Part shown: one piece after another, positions 60,305 to 64,000 of the stretch | How the letters are laid out: each line of letters opens with the position of its first letter | Numbering within the stretch: position 1 is the stretch's first letter | Assembly: GCA_024362935.1 (NCBI GenBank) | Contig: JANCRA010000019.1 | Location: 14,876,501-14,940,500, forward strand | Reading direction: 5' to 3' | Source of the DNA: Setophaga petechia | Lineage: Eukaryota > Chordata > Aves > Passeriformes > Parulidae | Length of the DNA: 64,000 nucleotides | Translations under genes and position numbers: made by a program | Notes under the pieces: model-generated | The model's input: only the letters and a program-made list of their open reading frames with translations | What the model was told of the DNA's origin: nothing | Database searches by the model: none

Positions 60305-60369
60305 CCAGCAAACCTGGAAGAAAGACTTTGTCTTGGAGCTAACTCCTGAGCATTTTGAGATCATTCATC
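60305..60369 (+). other. CRISPLD1: CRISPLD1 5' untranslated part of exon 2
   Basis: Exon 2 begins after TTTACAG at 60304 and has 65 untranslated bases before the ATG. The ATG context is ATC ATG A, with A at -3, which is favourable. An in-frame TTG lies 15 bases upstream (60355), but ATG at 60370 is the start that agrees with the family. Confidence 0.65.
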
Positions 60370-60627
60370 ATGAAGTATGTAGTACAGGAATGGCTCAGAG
60401 TAACTACCTTGCTATTCATAGCTCAAGCAGTTTCTGCAATGGTTCTTCCCAATGCCACGCTCTTAGAGGAACTTTTGGAAAAGTACATGGATGAAGATGG
60501 TGAGTGGTGGATCGCCAAGCAGAGAGGGAAAAGGGCTATCACAGACAGTGATATGCAAAGTATCTTGGATCTTCATAATAAATTACGGGGTCAGGTGTAT
60601 CCACCAGCTTCCAATATGGAATATATG
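60370..60627 (+). CDS. CRISPLD1: CRISPLD1, first coding exon (86 codons, partial gene)
   Basis: The exon encodes the N-terminus of cysteine-rich secretory protein LCCL domain containing 1, a secreted protein of the CAP superfamily with one CAP domain followed by two LCCL domains; human CRISPLD1 is about 500 residues. Residues 1-23 form a signal peptide with a hydrophobic core ([13 protein letters not shown]). N28-A-T is a potential N-glycosylation site. Residues 33-50 hold the acidic/aromatic block [18 protein letters not shown], and R52-G-K-R55 is a furin-type basic site. The CAP domain starts at about residue 61 ([13 protein letters not shown]). The exon ends in phase 0 at ATG|GTAAGG (60627/60628). 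The next exon, which should begin with the TWD-type CAP segment, is beyond the window or at least not visible in the next 3.4 kb. Identity is certain from near-unbroken agreement with the vertebrate protein as I remember it. The molecular role of CRISPLD1 is not well defined. Confidence 0.96.
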
Positions 60628-61552
60628 GTAAGGAAAAACGGATAGTGACATGCGGAAAAAAATGTTCTTAGAATAGTTGCTATCACTTTATAAAACAGCA
60701 TACTTTCAGTCTTAGCTTGCTTGTTTTCTCCTTTAAGGTACTTCTCACTTGTTTGTCTTTTTTTTTTTTGTACAGGTATGAACTGTGAGATAAAAATGCC
60801 TGTTTGTGGATCAAGTGTCATGCTCTACTTACATTAATGTGTTTAATCTCTCATAGCTCTGCTAAATTTAAGTGGCAGTTCCTCAGTGTTAGGGGCCAAT
60901 TTCCAAAATTGCAGTAATCAATAAAGTTGATTGTAATTGTGGCCTAAAAAGTTAGCATCTGAGAAGAGTACTGTGCAATGAAGTTTCAAGATAGCATGCA
61001 TGTATTCTTTCCCATGCTTGTAGGTTGGATGGCATTTCTGAACAAAATGAGGATCTTACAAAAAGAAAGTTTTCTATTTAAGTTGGCACGTGTTACTGGA
61101 GGGCTGTATATTTCTGTGTTCAAGTTAATAATGTAATTTCTGTTTATTTTTTTTCCTTAAGAAGCCTCTATATTTGGATTATTATTAGTGGAAGTAAGTT
61201 CCATGTTTCTGAACTTTGTTTTTATGCCATAGTTCAAGGCTAATTCTATCTCTCCTTGCTAAGACAAAAATGGGCAACTTTTCTTTTTTCTGCACTTTTT
61301 TCCTGTGTCCACATGGTATATTGTGGACTTATCTGTTCATGCACCAGAGAAAAGGCATTGGTATAGGTTGAGTTGTTTATATCAAATATTTTACAGATTT
61401 CTTGTCACTTTCCATGACAGAGGTTTATATTAACACATTTCCAGATAAAAATATCTTTCCTAGACTGGAGTGGTGTCTTTCAGATTGGACATCTGTTTGA
61501 ACTGAGTATATATGGGTGCTGGAGACGCCATGCTTGGTTAAACCATCAGTAC

Positions 61553-61620
61553 AATCATAGCATGATTTGGGTTGGAGGAGACCTTTAAATGTTCTCTAGT
61601 CCATCCCCCATTAAAGGCAG
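61553..61620 (-). mobile_element. CR1 LINE 3'-end fragment in CRISPLD1 intron 2 (antisense)
   Basis: 'AATCATAGCATGATTTGGG' followed by 'TTGGAGGAGACCTTTAAATG' and 'CTAGTCCATCCCCC' is the complement of a CR1 3' terminus, with one degenerate octamer of the tail left. It is a short 5'-truncated insertion opposite to the gene. Confidence 0.82.
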
Positions 61621-63569
61621 TTTAACTTAAGTTTACGTAAGTGAGTGTTATTGTATTAGACTAAGAGCCATCAGGAATGAAATCACAGGATATATTGCCA
61701 CATACCATCTCCAAACAAAGGAATGATAATACCTGAAACCCCTTTAACCCATTCAGTTACAATTGTCTGCACATATTCATAAACTTTGTTTTCTGTTGTG
61801 ACTTTTTCAGACATTGCTATAATAGAGGTTAAAATTTTGTTCCCAGTCACTCAGGCCAACTTTTTTCTGGAAAGCTCAAAAACAAGCTGTTAAGTCTTTT
61901 TGTAAAAGAAGAATTGGGAAGACTGTTGCTTTGCCTTGTTAAAATACTGCAAGCCTTTTTCTTGAGATTCTCTGAAAGCATAGGTATTTGTAGTTAAGTG
62001 GCTTTTTCCATTCCTAATGCCATACTACATTTGCCTGTCTTATATATCTTGGAAAGGAGAATTTGGATATCCTCACAGAAGTAAGGTTTTTGACAGTTTT
62101 ATTCAAAGATTCCTCCAGCACTGCACACACTTGGGCTTAAACTCTGTGTCGGGTCTACATCTGGAACAAGTTTTTTTTGGTTTTGTTGTTTTTTCTGTGC
62201 TCTCCAATGATGCCTGAGCCAGAGAGTACAAGTAGCATGGAAAAGCAATTACCTAGTTTTAACATCAAGGATGTTACTCAGAACAGGACAGCAGCTTTCA
62301 AGAGAGTGGGATTCAATTTTGGCATAATATCCTAGGGAATGAGGGATTGGGATAGGCTAGGGTTTGAGACCTGTCAGAGGGTCTGTGTAAAGTGTGTGGT
62401 CAGAGGGATCGATACCTGTGGAGGGTATGAGAAGGGTGTGGAGAGAGTCTGAGTGATCAAGCAGGTGTTGAGAAATCACTGTGATGGAGAGAAAGATTAA
62501 CCATATCCATTCCTCAAATGCTCTATGACCTGTGACTGTGATTTGGATCAGAGGTTTATTGAAGGAGGTTAAGAGCACAGACATTTACTAAGGGAGGCTA
62601 TTTGAAAAGTCTAAACCTGTTAGTAAGTGGGGAGAAAGATTGTATCTGGAGGAAGCAGGTGAGAGTTGATACTGGGAATGGGGACAGGAGGGTGCAGAAG
62701 ACAGTGGGAAACACATGCTGCTTGAGCAGAACAAGGAAAGGACAGGACTGCTGATTGTTTACACACACATTTTTATGGTACTCTTAGAGATTTTTCTTTC
62801 AATGTCTTAACAAAGATAATTATTAGTGCTCCAGAAGAGGGAAACCATCCATCTAAATGCTTGCCTGATGTTTAGCAAGATAAATGAATGCAGCTGAAAT
62901 ACTTTTTGTCTACTTTTGGTGTGGTTTATTAATATAGACATGCTGGCAAACAGGTCTCCTACTATTGGCACACTCATGTCCCTGTAAACTGCCCTTTGTT
63001 TTAGTAAGCCCTCTCCTTGTGAATAGAGCTAGTTATGCTTGAGGGAGTGAAGTTTTATGTCTCACTGAACCTGAATGGAGATGAGCAAGGTCCAGGTGCC
63101 TCCCTGATAAAGTTGTATCTCTATAAATGTGTGGTATAGTTGAGAAATTTAAGATATCTAAGAGTGCTTGGAGCTGGGAGAAGTATGTGGGGGCTGCATG
63201 CTCTCACTGCACTGTTATACCTGAGATGTTCCACACTAAAAGGCAGCTCTGGCTGAAGTACCTCTGTCCTGCTCCTGCTGATGGAATGCACCTGAGTTGA
63301 TGATGAGACTGATCCAAGTACTTAAAGAATCAGTTTTAATTTTACAAAATGTATTTTAGGGTTTTTTTTCATTCTGAGTCATGACACTATCTCCCTGTGT
63401 GGCAGAATCAGATGAGTACCAGTGCTGATAAAAGAACATTGGAATGCATAACTGAGGAATGGGTGGGATTGAGAACCACATTAGGTAGGAGGTATTGGTT
63501 TTATTACTCACTTACAAAGTCCAGCTTTACCTTTGAGATAAGGCCTGCAGCATAAGATCTTGGTTCTAT

Positions 63570-63662
63570 TAAAAACAAAACAAAACCAACAAAAAAAAAC
63601 TCCCCAAAACCAAAAAACCCCAACCAAACAAAGCCAAAAAAAAAAAAAAACAAAAAACCCCA
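63570..63662. repeat. A/C-rich low-complexity tract in intron 2
   Basis: A runs broken by CC, CCCC and CCAACC words, of the same class as the tracts at 19742 and 55611. The minus-strand frame through it is a phenylalanine/glycine-rich artefact. Confidence 0.85.
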
Positions 63663-64000
63663 AGGAAAATTAAAAAGTTGCACTACTAAGCTGTACACTC
63701 TTTCCATATGCTTTGAAAAAGCAAACATTACTGGCTTGTCATAGTTCAGAGACCTAAAGTTGCAGTACAGGAAGATTCACAGCAGCTAGGTCTTATGAAC
63801 AAAGTGTTCTCATGGTTGTCTGGCTGAACTTACTGGATGAAAAGTTCATCTTCCCAAGTACTGTGGCTCTGGTGGTGAGCAATAATGGATTCCTAAAATA
63901 AGAGGATAAGAATAAAGCATGTGAACTTCTGCAATGAAGCACCCCAGCTTCCAGCAAACAGCAGCTTAGGGACTTCCTCAATCTGCTGTTGTACTTTTTG

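Larger units (their letters stand above)
60628..64000 (+). other. CRISPLD1: CRISPLD1 intron 2 (5' part)
   Basis: The intron begins GTAAGG and runs off the window. It is AT-rich, with a poly-T run at about 60759-60768, a CR1 end at 61553-61620 and an A/C-rich tract at 63570-63662. Frames such as 62017-62217 (plus) and 63504-63728 (minus) are chance or low complexity. I see no further exon with the CAP-domain sequence that should follow. Confidence 0.75.

Noticed and set aside
60093..60494. 133-codon frame overlapping the CRISPLD1 exon
   Set aside because: It reads a different frame across the intron 1 acceptor. The CRISPLD1 frame starting at 60370 is clearly the real one.

Overview
This window looks like bird nuclear DNA, probably from a songbird. 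CR1 LINE fragments with the avian-type 3' end, ERVL-type and ERVK-type solo LTRs, an AT-rich background and one sharp CpG island all point that way. The songbird part rests on my recollection that the 396-bp LTR at 36421-36816 is a common passerine type. There is no bacterial or viral operon structure. Nearly all the open frames are chance frames or translated repeats.

The only host gene I can support is the 5' end of CRISPLD1 (cysteine-rich secretory protein LCCL domain containing 1), on the plus strand at the right end. A CpG island (about 58810-59640) holds the presumed promoter and a non-coding first exon with a donor at 59408. Intron 1 runs to 60304. Exon 2 (60305-60627) carries the ATG at 60370 and 86 codons: signal peptide, propeptide-like segment and the start of the CAP domain. 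The rest of the window (60628-64000) is intron 2, and the gene continues beyond the right edge.

The first 58.8 kb is intergenic. In other vertebrates CRISPLD1 lies next to its paralogue PI15, so this is probably the PI15-CRISPLD1 interval, although no PI15 exon is visible. From left to right it holds: a CR1 fragment joined to an LTR (563-1054); an 0.8-kb CR1 with a decayed reverse-transcriptase C-terminus (8724-9520); a CR1 end (10099-10194); a possible tRNA-derived SINE fossil (13880-14000); a CR1 end next to a 985-bp solo LTR with a TCAGG duplication (16733-17868); a 1.85-kb composite GGAA / GTGGCGGAA satellite (26402-28249); coding-like but unassigned minus-strand sequence (35386-36405); a 396-bp solo LTR with a GGAAGT duplication (36421-36816); a 1509-bp solo LTR with a GTGGC duplication nested inside a CR1 (37340-39455); a weaker LTR-like fragment (45807-46060); and one plus-strand CR1 end (52250-52347).

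I found no clear new gene system. The points most worth a second look are the purine-rich satellite, which is free of stop codons in all frames and dense in ETS-type GGAAGTG sites; the solo LTR that sits in the spacer of a perfect inverted repeat; the nested LTR-in-CR1 insertion; the unassigned coding-like block at 35.4-36.4 kb; and a palindromic cluster of T-box-like half sites about 6 kb upstream of CRISPLD1.
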